A stretch of 64,000 nucleotides of DNA from Lantana camara (lineage: Eukaryota > Streptophyta > Magnoliopsida > Lamiales > Verbenaceae). Positions 10,457 to 22,784 of this stretch are shown one piece after another (positions within the stretch are counted from its first letter, which is position 1; each line of letters begins with the position of its first letter). Under the pieces are notes generated by a model, which made no database searches, had not been told where the DNA came from, and saw only the letters and a list, made by a program, of their open reading frames with translations. The stretch lies in assembly GCA_037501455.1 (NCBI GenBank), contig CM074863.1, forward strand, positions 63,593,501 to 63,657,500, written 5' to 3'. The translations under genes and the position numbers were made by a program.

Positions 10457-11829
10457 ACGGGTTACAAAACTCGGGCTCTCGTGTCGTGTGGGTCAGTCTA
10501 GTCGTTCGGCATAGGAACTACGTGATAATGTGCGCATTGCATCGATTTTGAACATGAAATTGTCTTTCTTTTTAATCTTGTTGAATTACCTGTTGCATTT
10601 TATACCGGATCCGTGTCTTTCGTGTTGAATATGTGCCATATGCATGCCCTAATCGCATGCATGTACCTTCAAAATGAGTTATGATTTACAGGTTATAAAG
10701 ATAATATCAAACCACGGCCAAGTTCCACGATAAAGACGATCTATTGCTAGCTCTTCCTGAGGCATGGAAGCTAGGAGGGATACACCCGGGAAGAATGTAG
10801 AGAATTCGAGATGTGAGGTTTTCTAGAGGGAGCTAGAGTTCAAAGATTAGGACTCGGAATGGGAGGTTTGAATTAAGAGATGCGGTGGTAGAAGGATACT
10901 TGGTGAAATAGGGATTGATTATGAGATGGTTACGACTTAGAAGATTGACATATACGACTCTGCCATATAAGGTGCCTTTGATTGGAAGCAACGAGATTTT
11001 TCAACCTAATGAATGAAGTGAACAAACCTTGAAGGTATTTTGATTCCGGATTTGGATCATTGAAGAGGTATTAATAATTAAAAGGAGTTAAGATAAAATG
11101 GGTCCGGTAGGAGTTGTGCACCAAGGGTCGACAAAGAAGGATTTCTGACTAAGCCCAGTGATTTGAAATCAAGTTGTCGAAGTTAAGACTGGGAAGAGTT
11201 GGATTTGAGTGCTTTGGATTTCGATTAAGATGGGAAACGAGTCTGGAAGGGAGTAGAGAGAGGCAAGTACCTGGGTAAATACAAATATAGGGAAGGTGGC
11301 GATATTGAAAACGGGATTTGAGTTCATTTTTCCAAATCCAAGCGGAATTGTCATGTTGAGAAGTTGAATTGGAAGATATGGAGCAACAAATGGAACGCTA
11401 AAGAAAGGCAAAGACCGGTTGAAGGATTATTCTCGGGGAGAGACTCTTTGCAAGGAAATCATACGCTCAGGTATAAGCAATTAGAAAACACGCTTAATTC
11501 GTCAATCTAAGTTCACAACGGATAAGGACGGGAGTCTTGGTCACGGTGATGGCGAGAAGTAGGGTTCAGAATTGCATTAGGGTTCAATTTTGTAAGAGAT
11601 TTTGGGCAATGTTGAAGAGTTATTCTCGGGGAATAAATACAGAGGCCAATTCAGTGGATGTCGAAGGAATCAGGGATCGTGAAATTTCAATTCCGGACAG
11701 TGGAAGATATAACTGATGCACAGGATTCTTGGAAATCTTGAAGACCGTGGGAAAGACGAAGCATGATCAGCAAGTCAAAGTAACCTCGTGCTTGGAGAAA
11801 CGAGAGAAAGCTACCGAGCTAACAACTTA

Positions 11830-11885
11830 CCCCATTGGTGACAGGTTCCAAAACATTCATAGCACGTGCATCATACTTCACATCG
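11830..11885 (+). pseudogene. Protease-region remnant 1, element A
   Basis: GGTGACAGGTTCCAAAACAT followed by TCATAGCACGTGCATCA aligns by eye with the segment after gag in C, E and I, where the frame reads like T-V-x-G-x-x-x-I-H-G, the run-up to a retroviral-type aspartic protease. Here no frame continues and the catalytic motif is absent. Confidence 0.5.
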
Positions 11886-12345
11886 AGTATTTATTCTTCT
11901 TTATTTGCGTTCGTGCGCGCATTTCTATTTGATTTCGTTGCTCTAAGGTGTTGCATATTTCATTGTCGCAAGAGTGCCACATGCATATCTTAACCCGACA
12001 TGCACTTTAGTGTTTATTTGATAGGAAGTTCCTTCATCTCACCCATCAAGTATCATTTTAACCGAGCCACCTCAGAATTTAGATGAAAGGAAATAATGGA
12101 GTTGCATAGGTAGGTAACGTTGGAGAAATTAAAGAACCTCAAATAAGGGGCAGGTTGATGGAAATGGGATTCAGAAAAAGAAGCGAAACTAGAGTTGGCT
12201 TTAGGGTGTTGGATCGAACAAGAATAGAGAAGGGGGTTTCTATGTTTGTTAAATTCCTCCCCTCCCTCCCCAAATGAAATTGTTTTATCAAGAATTTCGG
12301 TGAAAGATGGATTGATGGAGTTCAAGGTATAACGATAGAAAATTT

Positions 12346-12356
12346 AAGGGGGAGAG
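12346..12356 (+). other. Central purine tract, element A
   Basis: AAGGGGGAGAG preceded by TT and followed by CG, 1.3 kb upstream of the true 3' tract and nearly the same sequence. E has it at 50963-50973 and B at 26831-26841 (reverse), each about 0.5 to 1 kb after the first protease remnant. Confidence 0.55.
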
Positions 12357-13267
12357 CGTAACCAAGAAGCAAAAATTAAGACTTGAAGTTGTGGCTGAAG
12401 AAATAAATAATAGAGATAACGAAAGTGCAATTAGGAAGATCCGGGGTTATGTTAGTGAGCGGAAATAAATAAGACGACTTTAACGGTTGGCCATTAAAAT
12501 GAAGGTTAGGCCACTAAATTCGGGCTGAAGATTTTCACGAGGAATTGGGAAGATAGTTCATTGAATTTTCTACATGTGTAAGTCGATTTGAAGATGGAGG
12601 AGTTACGGAGAAGTTAAGGAAACTCTCTAGTTGACTTATCGAGAGGGAATCAATTCGAATTAACACAGAAAGAGATGCTGTCAATAAAGCTTGGTCCAAT
12701 GAGTTGGAAGGAGTTAAGAAGAAACAAAACCGAAGAGGATGAACATTAAGAAATCTAAATCAAAACCTAGGAATCGTCAAGAACCTTCTGTCTTCGATTA
12801 AAGAAATATGAGACTAATTATCGAATATAACCTTCAGGGGGTCAAAGGGAATGAACGGATCATAGGAACGGAAGATGGGAAAGGATTTGTGTTGAGAGAG
12901 ACCATAAGAATAAACATCTTAAGGTCGGGATTGAATCATCAAGGTTGTCCAGAGTGGTTATCCTCGGGGATATGTTAGACTTCGATATGGTAAAGGTAAT
13001 AACTACAGACCTGAGTTCGGGACAGACGATTTAAGGGTATTCGGGGAGGTCAAGCGGTCAATTAAAAAGAGTTGGTTAGTCGAACGAAGATTATGGGAAA
13101 TGTTGAAGACTGGAAACAGTACAAGTTAGAAGGGATTCAAGAGTATAATCCTTAAAGGATTCATCAATTGCTTCACCGGGGTACCCTGAAGAGGTTAAAG
13201 ACAAGTTGAGCACTAAGTTTATCTTCAGGACAGATCATACACTGGACAACGACAACTTACAATTCTA

Positions 13268-13320
13268 AATTTCGCAACTACGGTGAACGGTACTTATGAC
13301 ATCCATGATACATGCATCCA
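13268..13320 (+). pseudogene. Protease-region remnant 2, element A
   Basis: ACTACGGTGAACGGTACTTA followed by TGACATCCATGATACATGCA: a second, diverged copy of the segment at 11830. Both B (about 26100, reverse) and E (about 51444) carry the same second copy. No intact frame. Confidence 0.45.
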
Positions 13321-13507
13321 TACAAACTTAACTCCAATAATTTTTATATTATGTGCTTTGATTCCCTATCATGTTAACTTGGAATAGTTGTTGATCAACG
13401 TGGATGATATCTATTACCTGCTTTAGGCGTTTTACGTGATTTTAATTATTGTTTTGTGTTGTGTTGCTCGGGAGTATTGGAGACTTCCTTAGCTCTTATT
13501 TTTGTTC

Positions 13508-13640
13508 GAGAGACGGGGTGCTCTCTTTGCTTGCGAGAGACGCGGTTCTCTCTTTGTTGCTTTTGAGAGACCGGGTTCTCTCATTGTTGTTTGAGAGACG
13601 GGGATTCTCTCCTTGTTGTTGGGAGGAACGGGGTTCCTTC
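13508..13640 (+). repeat. Stem-loop array before the 3' purine tract, element A
   Basis: Five units spaced about 25-30 bp apart: GAGAGACGGGGTGCTCTC, GAGAGACGCGGTTCTCTC, GAGAGACCGGGTTCTCTC, GAGAGACGGGGATTCTCTC and AGGAACGGGGTTCCT. The arms are complementary in the last four; the loop is CGGGGT or near it. TTGTTG-like spacers separate them. The fifth unit has a different stem (AGGAAC/GTTCCT) around the same G-rich core. Confidence 0.85.
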
Positions 13641-13686
13641 ATTAATTGTTTTCAGGCAGATAGTGAATCCGAGGACGGATTCTTTT

Positions 13687-13699
13687 AAGGGGGAAAGGT
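13687..13699 (+). other. 3' polypurine tract, element A
   Basis: AAGGGGGAAAGG immediately before TGTAACGCCCC, the start of LTR2. It primes plus-strand DNA synthesis in LTR retrotransposons. Confidence 0.9.
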
Positions 13700-16600
13700 T
13701 GTAACGCCCCAGTTCTTTTATGAGTACAGCATGCCGTATATGTTTACTAAATTGCGCAAATTAATTGGTTTTTAGTGTTTTCTATAATTAAATTTCATTG
13801 TTTAATTGTTAAATAAGTGATTAATTGAAATATACGCAATATTTGAATTTGAATTTATGTGAATAACTTGTGTGCTCCTTAATTGCGCGAAATAATTAAT
13901 TATACGTGTCTTATATATTTAATTTTGCTTTAATTATATTAAATGTTAATTATTTTATCTAGTGTTATTAATATTAAATATATTTATATAATATAAATAT
14001 AAATATATATATATATATTATTGTGTACGTGTGCATGAGAATAATTATGCATGCATTTTATGTTTATATATTATATATGCATGCATGTATTATAAGTTAT
14101 ATATATATACGTATGCATGCGTTATTTTATATATAATATATTATATATGAATTGAATTGTTTATTAATGTTAATGTTATGAATTTTATTGTTACTTTGCG
14201 CATGAGTAACATTTACGTGCTTCGTTTCTATTTGAATTGATACAGGAATTTTGTCCGAATTTAATATGTTGAACTTATACGTGTCTTGTATATGAATAAT
14301 TGTTCGTTTCATATTTTCGAATTCATTTGCTTGTGTTTCGGATTTAATTTGAATTTTGGAATCCAAGTCGGGGGCTAACGAGCACTTAGCGCACCCTTGG
14401 TTCCGTATTTAATATCTTGAGCTCGGGAACTCGGATTCGAGTTCCGTCAACTTCGCTGAACTCGTAACGAAAATTCGAGTTTAGTAAACTTAGCCTTATA
14501 TTTTTCTAAGGTCATTTGAAACCCCGAAATTCAACCGAAAAACGAAACGGCGACGAAACTGACCTTGTTGCACTAAAATGGCCATAACTTATTCATTTGT
14601 TGACCAAATTAACTATGGTTAGACCTTTTGGAATCCTAACTCAACCACCTAACATGATGTACCATGCCCTAACCAAACCAACCCTCACACAATTCACAAA
14701 TCTCATCCAAAGTTACTGCTCTCCAGATTTTCCCCGTAACCCTTGTTTCCTTGGAGATTTTGGAGCTCAAATCTCATCCAATCCTCATCCAATCAACAAG
14801 GTAAGCTTAGGGTTATATTATATGTTCATTCCTGATCATTTTCATTCATTCATCCCCAAATTTGATCATGGTTTCATGCATTTTCGGCTGATCTTGCAAT
14901 AGAGTCGGTTTTGGGCATTTATGTCGATCTTCTTCTATTCTTGATGGATTTGAATGATTGCAAGCCTGAAAATGATTGTTTTGATATCTTCTTCTCATTT
15001 ATGATCATTGATTTCATGGTAGTTGAAGTATTTATGAGATATCATTTATGACTCTTTGAAAAACTTTGAAGAAATGGTCACGTACGACTGCCTTTCATGT
15101 TTGAACTGTTGTGGGACTGATTTGTACGATAAAATGGTATTGTTTTGCTTCAGATTTAATAGCTTAATTGGCCTGAACTTGTTGAGATTGATTGAGATCA
15201 ATCATGCCCTGTTTTTCGTTGATTTTGGCCCTGTTTCTGGACTGGTTTTGCTGCTGCGTTTCCTCCTTGCTTTTGCTGTCATTTTTGTACATGGTTAGGA
15301 CTGGTTTTGTGGTGCATTTCATGTCATTTTTTGCTACATATGTTACTTATTTGTTGCTTGAGTTGTGGCTGCGTTTGAGCTAGAAACAGGGGCTGTTCTA
15401 CGTTTTGTTGCTGCTGCTACAGGCTGTGACACGGGTGTGTCGTTCTTACTGTTCCAGCGAGAAACGGGGGTGCAGCTTGGGTTGTTTTCTCTGTACCGAG
15501 ACACGGGGATGTCTCGGTTTGTTCTATGAAGGTGACACGGGGGTGTCACCTTTTATTTTTCATGCATGTTTTGCTGTTACCGCGAAGCTGCTGCTGCTGG
15601 GTTACTTCTCTTTTGCATGAATGCTGATAGCTTGTGGGAGCTTACATGAGTTGTATGAGTGTTTGCATGCATGAGATATTGTTTTGCATGTATTAGTTTT
15701 GCATGCATTCTTAAGTTATTTTGCATGCATGAATTACGTATGCATGTTTATATATATAAATGTAATTTGCATGCATGTGTTATATATATATATATATTAA
15801 TATATATTATATATGTTGATATATGTTTAGTAAATATTAAATGATATGTGATTTAATCGAATTATAGAATTTAATTGTTATCTATTTTATGTTTTATTTA
15901 ATTTTCGATATTAAATTGAATTTATTTAATTGTCTAATTGCTAATTTCAAATGTGATTTAATAAGTGCTATGATCATGTTTGAATCCTTTGATTATATTT
16001 GAAATCTTAAATTGAATTAATTGTAAAATGTGGATCGATGATTTCGAATGAAAGTGAATGAAAGATCGAATGACTTGATTTTATGATTTAAATTCCTTAA
16101 TAGTGCACATGAGCATTTTCATAACATAATCTTATCTTTTATATATTCATATCATAATCATTTCATTGCCGAGCGTCTTATTTGGTCTTATTGAGTCTCA
16201 CTTCACCTCTCTTGCACAGATTTTGAGTCCGTTGGAGACGAGGCCGGTCTGTGAGGCTCGTGTATTCTCCTTGTTGCCGTTTAAGGTGGGTTTCTCTTCT
16301 ACTTAGATAAAACGACCCGATATATCTTCCTACGTGAAAAGTTTTAAGCCAAAGTAATATGATATATATATTGAGACTTTTATCGAGTAAATGATTGCAA
16401 ACGTAAAGCCCTTATTTCATGAATCCTACCTAATATTTTGGCGAGAATGAATGAATGTTATGCACTGAATGGGGCCCAGGGGCTTGGTGTGAGTGGGGAC
16501 CCGAGGAGGCAAGGGCTGAAGGTAAACCCTCACACTAGTCCCACCAATGAACGGCGTAACCGGACCTCGTTAGGAGGTAGCGAGGAATGGACGCTGAGTG

Positions 16601-17912
16601 CCATCTGGGGAGTCATGTTCCCCTTTTGGTCAATGAATGGGTGGATGGGCCTTGCAAACCCGCCACCAACCCGGAGGAAGAAGGTGTAAATGTTATTGAA
16701 TGCGCACTAAAGAATGATATGCATGAAAAGAAAGAAAGAATGAATGAATGAATGTTAATGAATGTCAATGAATGTTAATGTAGTACACGAGGTGTTGGTT
16801 GAAGATGATGCACGCCCACTCGCCGGGCCATTAATGAGCTAATGTTAATGAATCGTTATAATCCCTTTTGATGATTTCTATTTGCCACTTGGAAATCCTT
16901 TAAAAACCTCACTTGGGATTATAGCTTGCATGTGATCTTTAAATACTGTCGTATATTATACTTATGCCCAGTTTTTATACCCACCAGTCCCTTTTGAACT
17001 GAACCCATTTGGTTTTCAGTTGTGTTGTGCAGGTGTCAAGGAACTAGGTGGGATTTCGAGTCATAGGTTTTACTTTCACTTTTAGCCCTTGTATTTTCGG
17101 TCTTACACTTGCTCATGGTATTTTGATCTTTGTATATGATTAATTAATGGAGCGTACTTGTTGTTTTAAGCCTTAACGGCAGTTGATGATGTAAATGGCC
17201 TATTTTGGAACGTGAATAATTATTGTTTGTATTACGGCCAGTTAATGCTTCCGCTTTAATGTTTATTCTGATTTTATGGTTCAAGGGTTAGTCCCGCCTA
17301 GCATAGAGAGTGTGTATGTCCCCGTTCGCCGTGATTTGGATCGGGTATGTGTAATAGCCCGAAAACCCGCCTGTCGATATTGTCCGCTTTGGTGGGCTAA
17401 GCGACACCACCCTCACGGTTTTGTTTCTCCCGGTGGAATTTAAGCCCGAAGGCGCCCACCCAGGAAAAGGCCTCAACAGGGAAGAGGTATCCACCCCCTT
17501 ATAAGGAAGGCTTCGTTCTCCTCTTCTTCCGATGTGGGACAAGCACTTTGAGCTTTACAGTCCACCCCCCCATAAGGGCCCAGCGTCCTCGCTGGCACAC
17601 CGGACCGAGTCCCAGCTCTGATACCATTTGTAACAGCCCGAAAACCCGCCTGTCGATATTGTCCGCTTTGGTGGGCTAAGCGACACCACCCTCACGGTTT
17701 TGTTTCTCCCGGTGGAATTTAAGCCCGAAGGCGCCCACCCAGGAAAAGGCCTCAACAGGGAAGAGGTATCCACCCCCTTATAAAGAAGGCTTCGTTCTCC
17801 TCTTCTTCCGATGTGGGACAAGCACTTTGAGCTTTACAGTATGGATCGTCCATTTCATATTCGGGTCGGGTCTCGGTGCGGGGGATGTGACACCTTGCGC
17901 TCGGGTGTTACA
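13700..17912 (+). mobile_element. Element A LTR2, carrying a TRIM
   Basis: TGTAACGCCCC to GGGTGTTACA. Net of the 489-bp TRIM and its 5-bp duplication it is about 3.72 kb and looks nearly identical to LTR1. It has the intact donor-like AACAAG|GTAAGCTTAGG (14801), mini-exon 16220-16285, acceptor ending at 17032, and a pre-acceptor hairpin weakened by one base (CAGTCC against GAACTG, 16985-17001). Confidence 0.88.
17350..17838 (-). mobile_element. Complete TRIM (terminal-repeat retrotransposon in miniature)
   Basis: Two 210-bp direct repeats (17350-17559 and 17629-17838), each TGTAA...TTTACA, flank a 69-bp core. In minus orientation the core has a primer site (GCTCTGATACCA at 17615-17626 is its complement) and a G-rich purine tract (complement GTCCACCCCCCC, 17560-17571). 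Flanks GTATG (17345-17349 and 17839-17843) are identical. The LTR has the TRIM-type TCCCACATCGGAAG and CCTTATAAGGGGGTGG (TATA-like) on the minus strand. No coding capacity. It is absent from LTR1 and LTR3, so it came after element A formed. I saw no 5S-rRNA-like stretch, so not Cassandra. Confidence 0.95.
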
Positions 17913-17924
17913 TCCTTAAGTGGT
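17913..17924 (+). other. Leftover leader of a lost second internal region
   Basis: TCCTTAAGTGGT is identical to the bases after LTR1 (10436-10447) but stops inside the primer site and joins directly to LTR sequence at 17925. This is the scar of a deletion of about one internal region plus ~290 bp of LTR3. Both sides end near AT-rich DNA, consistent with end joining. Confidence 0.85.
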
Positions 17925-20900
17925 CATATAAATATATATATATTATTGTGTACGTGTGCATGAGAATAATTATGCATGCATTTTATGTTTATATATTATA
18001 TATGCATGCATGTATTATAAGTTATATATATACGTATGCATGCGTTAATATATATATAATATATTATATATGAATTGAATTGTTTATTAATGTTAATGTT
18101 AAGAATTTTATTGTTACTTTGCGCATGAGTGACATTTACGTGCTTCGTTTCTATTTGAATTGATACAGGAATACGAATTTAATATGTTGAACTTATACGT
18201 GTCTTATATATGAATAATTGTTCGTTTTGTATTTTCGAATTCGTTTGCTTGTGTTTCGGATTTAATTTGAATTTTGGAATCCAATTCGGGGGCTAACGAG
18301 CACTTAGCGCACCCTTGGTTCCGTATTTAATATCTTGAGCTCGGGAACTCGGATTCGAGTTCCGTCAACTTCGCTGAACTCGTAACGAAAATTCGAGTTT
18401 AATAAACTTAGCCTTATATTTTTCTAACGTCATTTGAAACCCCGAAATTCAACCGAAAAACGAAACGGCGACGAAACTGACCTTGTTGCACAAAAATGGC
18501 CATAACTTATTCATTTGTTGACCAAATTAACTATGGTTAGACTTTTGGAACCCTAACTCAACCACCTAACCTGCTGTACCATGCCCTAACCGAGCCAACC
18601 CTCACACAATTCACAAATCTCATCCAAAGTTACTGCTCTCTAGTTTTTCCCCGTAACCCTTGTTTCCTTGGAGATTTTGGAGCTCAAATCTCATCCAATC
18701 CTCATCCAATCAACAAGGTAAGCTTAGGGTTATATTATATGTTCATTCCTGATCATTTTCATTCATTCATCCCCAAATTTGATCATGGTTTCATGCATTT
18801 TGGGCTGATCTTGCAATAGAGTCGGTTTTGGGCATTTATGTTGATCTTCTTCTATTCTTAATGGATTTGAATGATTGCAAGCCTGAAAATGATTGTTTTG
18901 ATATCTTCTTCTCATTTATGATCACTGATTTCATGGTAGTTGAAGTATTTATGAGATATCATTTATGGCTCTTTGAAAAACTTTGAAGAAATGGTCACGT
19001 ACGACTGCCTTTCATGTTTGAACTGTTGTGGGACTGATTTATACGATAAAATGGTATTGTTTTGCTTCATATTTGATAGCTTAATTGGCCTGAACTTGTT
19101 GAGATTGATTGAGATCAATCATGCCCTGTTTTTCGTTGATTTTGGCCCTGTTTCTGGACTGGTTTGGCTGCTGTGTTTCCTCCTTGCTTTTGCTGTCATT
19201 TTTGTACATGGTTAGGACTGGTTTTGTGGTGCATTTCATGTCATTTATTGCTACATATGTTACTTATTTGTTGCTTGAGTTGTGGCTGCGTTTGAGCTAG
19301 AAACAGGGGCTGTTCTGCGTTTTGTTGCTGCTGCTACAGGCTGTGACACGGGTGTGTCGTTCTTACTGTTCCAGCGAGAAACGGGGGTGCAGGTTGGGTT
19401 TTTTTCTCTGTACCGAGACACGGGGGTGTCTCGGTTTGTTCTATGAAGGTGACACGGGGGTGTCACCTTGTATTTTTCATGCCTGTTTTGCTGTTACCGC
19501 GAAGCTTCTGCTGCTGGGTTACTTCTCTCTTGCATGAATGCTGATAGCTTGTGGGAGCTTGCATGAGTTGTATGAGTGTTTGCATGCATGAGATATTATT
19601 TTGCATGTATTAGTTTTGCATGCATTCTTAAGTTATTTTGCATGCATGAATTACGTATGCATGTTTATATATATAAATGTAATTTGCATGCATGTGTTAT
19701 ATATATATATATATTAATATATATTATATATGTTGATATATGTTTAGTAAATATTAAATGATATGTGATTTAATCGAATTATAGAATTTAATTGTTATCT
19801 ATTTTATGTTTTATTTAATTTTCGATATTAAATTGAATTTATTTAATTGTCTAATTGCTAATTTCAAATGTGATTTAATAAGTGCTATGATCATGTTTGA
19901 ATCCTTTGATTATATTTGAAATCTTAAATTGAATTGATTGTAAAATGTGGATTGATGATTTCGAATGAAAGTGAATGAAAGATCGAATGACTTGATTTTA
20001 TGATTTAAATTCCTTAATAGTGCACATGACCATTTTCATAACATAATCTTATCTTTTATACATTCATATCATAATCATTTCATTGCCGAGCGTCTTATTT
20101 GGTCTTATTGAGTCTCACTTCACCTCTCTTGCACAGATTTTGAGTCCGTTGGAGACGAGGCCGGTCTGTGAGGCTCGTGTATTCTCCTTGTTGCCGTTTA
20201 AGGTGGGTTTCTCTTCTACTTAGATAAAACGACCCGATATATCTTCCTACGTGAAAAGTTTTAAGCCAAAGTAATATGATATATATATTGGGTCTTTTAT
20301 CGAGTAAATGATTGCAAACGTAAAGCCCTTATTTCATGAATCCTACCTAATGTTTTGGCGAGAATGAATGAATGTTATGCACTGAATGGGGCCCAGGGGC
20401 TTGGTGTGAGTGGGGGCCCGAAGAGGCAAGGGCTGACGGTAAACCCTCACACTAGTCCCACCAATGAACGGCGTAACCGGACCTCGTTAGGAGTTAGCGA
20501 GGAATGGACGCTGAGTGCCATCTGGGGAGTCATGTTCCCCTTTTGGTCAATGAATGGGTGGATGGGCCTTGCAAACCCGCTACCAACCCGGAGGAAGAAG
20601 GTGTAAATGTTATTGAATGTGCACTAAAGAATGATATGCATGAAAAGAAAGAAAGAATGAATGAATGAATTTTAATGAATGTCAATGAATGTTAATGTAG
20701 TATACGAGGTGTTGGTTGGTGATGATGCACGCCCACTCGCCGGGCCATTAATGACCTAATGTTAATGAATCGTTATAATCCCTTTTGATGATTTCTATTT
20801 GCCACTTGGAAATCCTTTAAAAACCTCACTTGGGATTATAGCTTGCATGTGATCGTTAAATACTGTCGTATATTATACTTATGCCCTGTTTTTATACCCA

Positions 20901-21335
20901 CCAGTCCCTTTTGGACTGAACCTTTTTGGTTTTCAGTTGTGTTGTGCAGGTGTCAAGGAACTAGGCGGGATTTCGAGTCATAGGTTTTACTTTCACTTTT
21001 AGCCCTTGTATTTTCGGTCTTACACTTGCACATGGTATTTTGATCTTTGTATATGATTAATTAATGGAGCGTACTTGTTGTTTTAAGCCTTGACGGCATT
21101 TGATGATGTAAATGGCCTATTTTGGAACGTGAATAATTATTGTTTATATTACGGCCAGTTAATGCTTCCGCTTTAATGTTTATTCTGATTTTATGGTTCA
21201 AGGGTTAGTCCCGCCTAGCATAGAGTGTGTGTATGTCCCCGTTCGCCGTGATTTGGATCGGGTATGGATCGTCTATTTCATATTCGGGTCGGGTCTCGGT
21301 GCGGGGGATGTGACACCTTGCGCTCGGGTGTTACA
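17925..21335 (+). mobile_element. Element A LTR3 (5'-truncated)
   Basis: Starts at an ATATAAATATATAT tract equal to about position 295 of LTR1 and continues to GGGTGTTACA. Keeps donor 18718, the hairpin pair 19413-19469, mini-exon 20137-20202, GC-rich block 20385-20607, hairpin CAGTCC/GGACTG 20902-20918 and acceptor 20949. It is followed by CATAT, the TSD of the whole element. Confidence 0.88.
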
Positions 21336-21340
21336 CATAT

Positions 21341-21620
21341 AATTCAAATTTTTGGTTCAAACCCTTACTATTCATCATAATTCTCATATACCATGGATAC
21401 TCAAGTTAAAAAATAAAACATATGGATGAAAATGAAGCTTAGGAGGTCGAGAATCTACAACCATACAAACCTTGAAGTGCTGGAAGAAGAAGAAAGAGTT
21501 TTGAGCTCAAATATGCAAGAAAAGAGGTGTTCTTCTCTTTTCTTCCCTTGCCTTTATTGCGGCGTTTTTTATATCAAAAATGTTGATGAGGGCCGGTTGT
21601 TAGGATCTTAAGGGAGAGAG
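21341..21620 (-). mobile_element. LTR G, third fragment
   Basis: Between element A and the copia LTR. It contains ACCTTGAAGTGCTGGAAGAAG, which parallels the leader/donor zone of C's LTRs (CTTGAAATGATGAAGAAACG). The last bases AAGGGAGAGAG resemble a purine tract, but GAGAG reappears after the copia LTR (55669), so it is better read as LTR G plus TSD. Confidence 0.6.
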
Positions 21621-22784
21621 TGTTGGGAATAGTGCCCTAGAAAGCTATTATACTTTGGGACTTCCCCTATATCGCAGACAATCTTTGAATAATATACAAA
21701 TTATTGTAATCATAGGCGAACACTTCTTATACGCCATTACGTGTTTTGTATGTTTCCCTTACGTGCACATGTTTTAGAACTCCCCTAATCCGATGAGGCC
21801 ATTAAGAACTTTGTCATTATGAGAACGACATATGAAACAAGTTCTTAACTCCATGGGTGAGGATTAGAAACTTCTCTAAGTCGATGAGTCTGATAGACAG
21901 TGGGAGTGTCGGCCTTAACTCCGTTGAGACTTGCTTGTGTAGTTAGGTCCTTAAGAAGGATCACCCGATTTCATGGGGTGATAAGTGCATACGATAATGC
22001 ATTCATAATACGTAAGGGTGCTTGTTGATAGAATAAGTCCACTGAGGTACTTCGCGTGAGAAGATTCCTAAATGGGAAGGAAGTCACAAGAACTTCATCA
22101 CTTAGATGTCCTGTGAGAGAACATTCCTAAATTGGAAAGGAAGTTTCCACAAAGTTCCAGATTAGGAAATATCTCACATGTCAATGACGTGAGGAATTAA
22201 TCCTAAGACTTGAAATTCCACATTGTCTCATATGAGCTAACACTGTAATCTTTGATATAGGCTCAAAAGGGTGTCACCATATAGACACCTGAATTACGAC
22301 CTATGTTGGGATTACACAAGTGGCATATGAGAATTGTTAGAATCAATAAAGGGCCTACACTTGCTGTAGGCAAGATGACCTCTTATTACACAAGTTATTC
22401 ATGTTACATCACAAAATCCTTGCGCAAGGTGGTTAGATCAAGACATCAAGAAAATAGGGTTTTCTTTGATTGAGATTAAATGGAATATGAAGGGAACTTT
22501 GTTTTAAGATTAAGATTAGTAGGGCTCTCTATATTCCCATGTCCTAGATCTTAATCGAGAGATAGGATGGTAGGAGGATCGTATCCCACATGATGTCATT
22601 GACAGAAAGGTTCTTTCGAATATGCATTCACATTTCGGGTAGGGGTCACACACCTGTTGCTAGACTATAGTCGTGTGATCTGTGAGACAATTAATTAATA
22701 AAGTATGTTAATTAATTAGGTTCACTGCTAACTGACATTGAACCTAGAGGGTCACACACAAATGCCAGGTTCAAAGGGTGTAGC

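Larger units (their letters stand above)
10436..13699 (+). mobile_element. Element A internal region, non-coding
   Basis: 3264 bp between LTR1 and LTR2 with no frame over 100 codons. It starts with the primer site and a conserved ATCAAACCACGGCCAA (about 10708; also in E and B). It contains two protease-region remnants, a central purine tract, a stem-loop array and the 3' purine tract. No reverse transcriptase, RNase H or integrase motif is visible, so replication would need proteins from another element. Confidence 0.85.
6700..21335 (+). mobile_element. Element A: three-LTR non-autonomous Ty3/gypsy-type retrotransposon
   Basis: The outermost ends TGTAACACC (6700) and GTGTTACA (21335) are flanked by identical 5-bp repeats CATAT (6695-6699, 21336-21340), so the whole 14.6 kb behaves as one insertion. 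Order: LTR1, internal region, LTR2, 12 bp of a second leader (TCCTTAAGTGGT), then LTR3 lacking its first ~290 bp. The likely origin is an LTR-internal-LTR-internal-LTR tandem from unequal recombination, followed by deletion from just inside the second primer site into LTR3. The three LTRs look nearly identical by eye, suggesting a fairly young element. No gag-pol reading frame survives. Confidence 0.88.

Noticed and set aside
17350..17838. TRIM as a Cassandra element
   Set aside because: No 5S-rRNA-like promoter segment is visible in its LTRs.
21608..21620. TTAAGGGAGAGAG before TGTTGGG as the purine tract of a full copia element
   Set aside because: GAGAG recurs right after the LTR end (55669), fitting a TSD of a solo LTR, and no copia coding region lies upstream.
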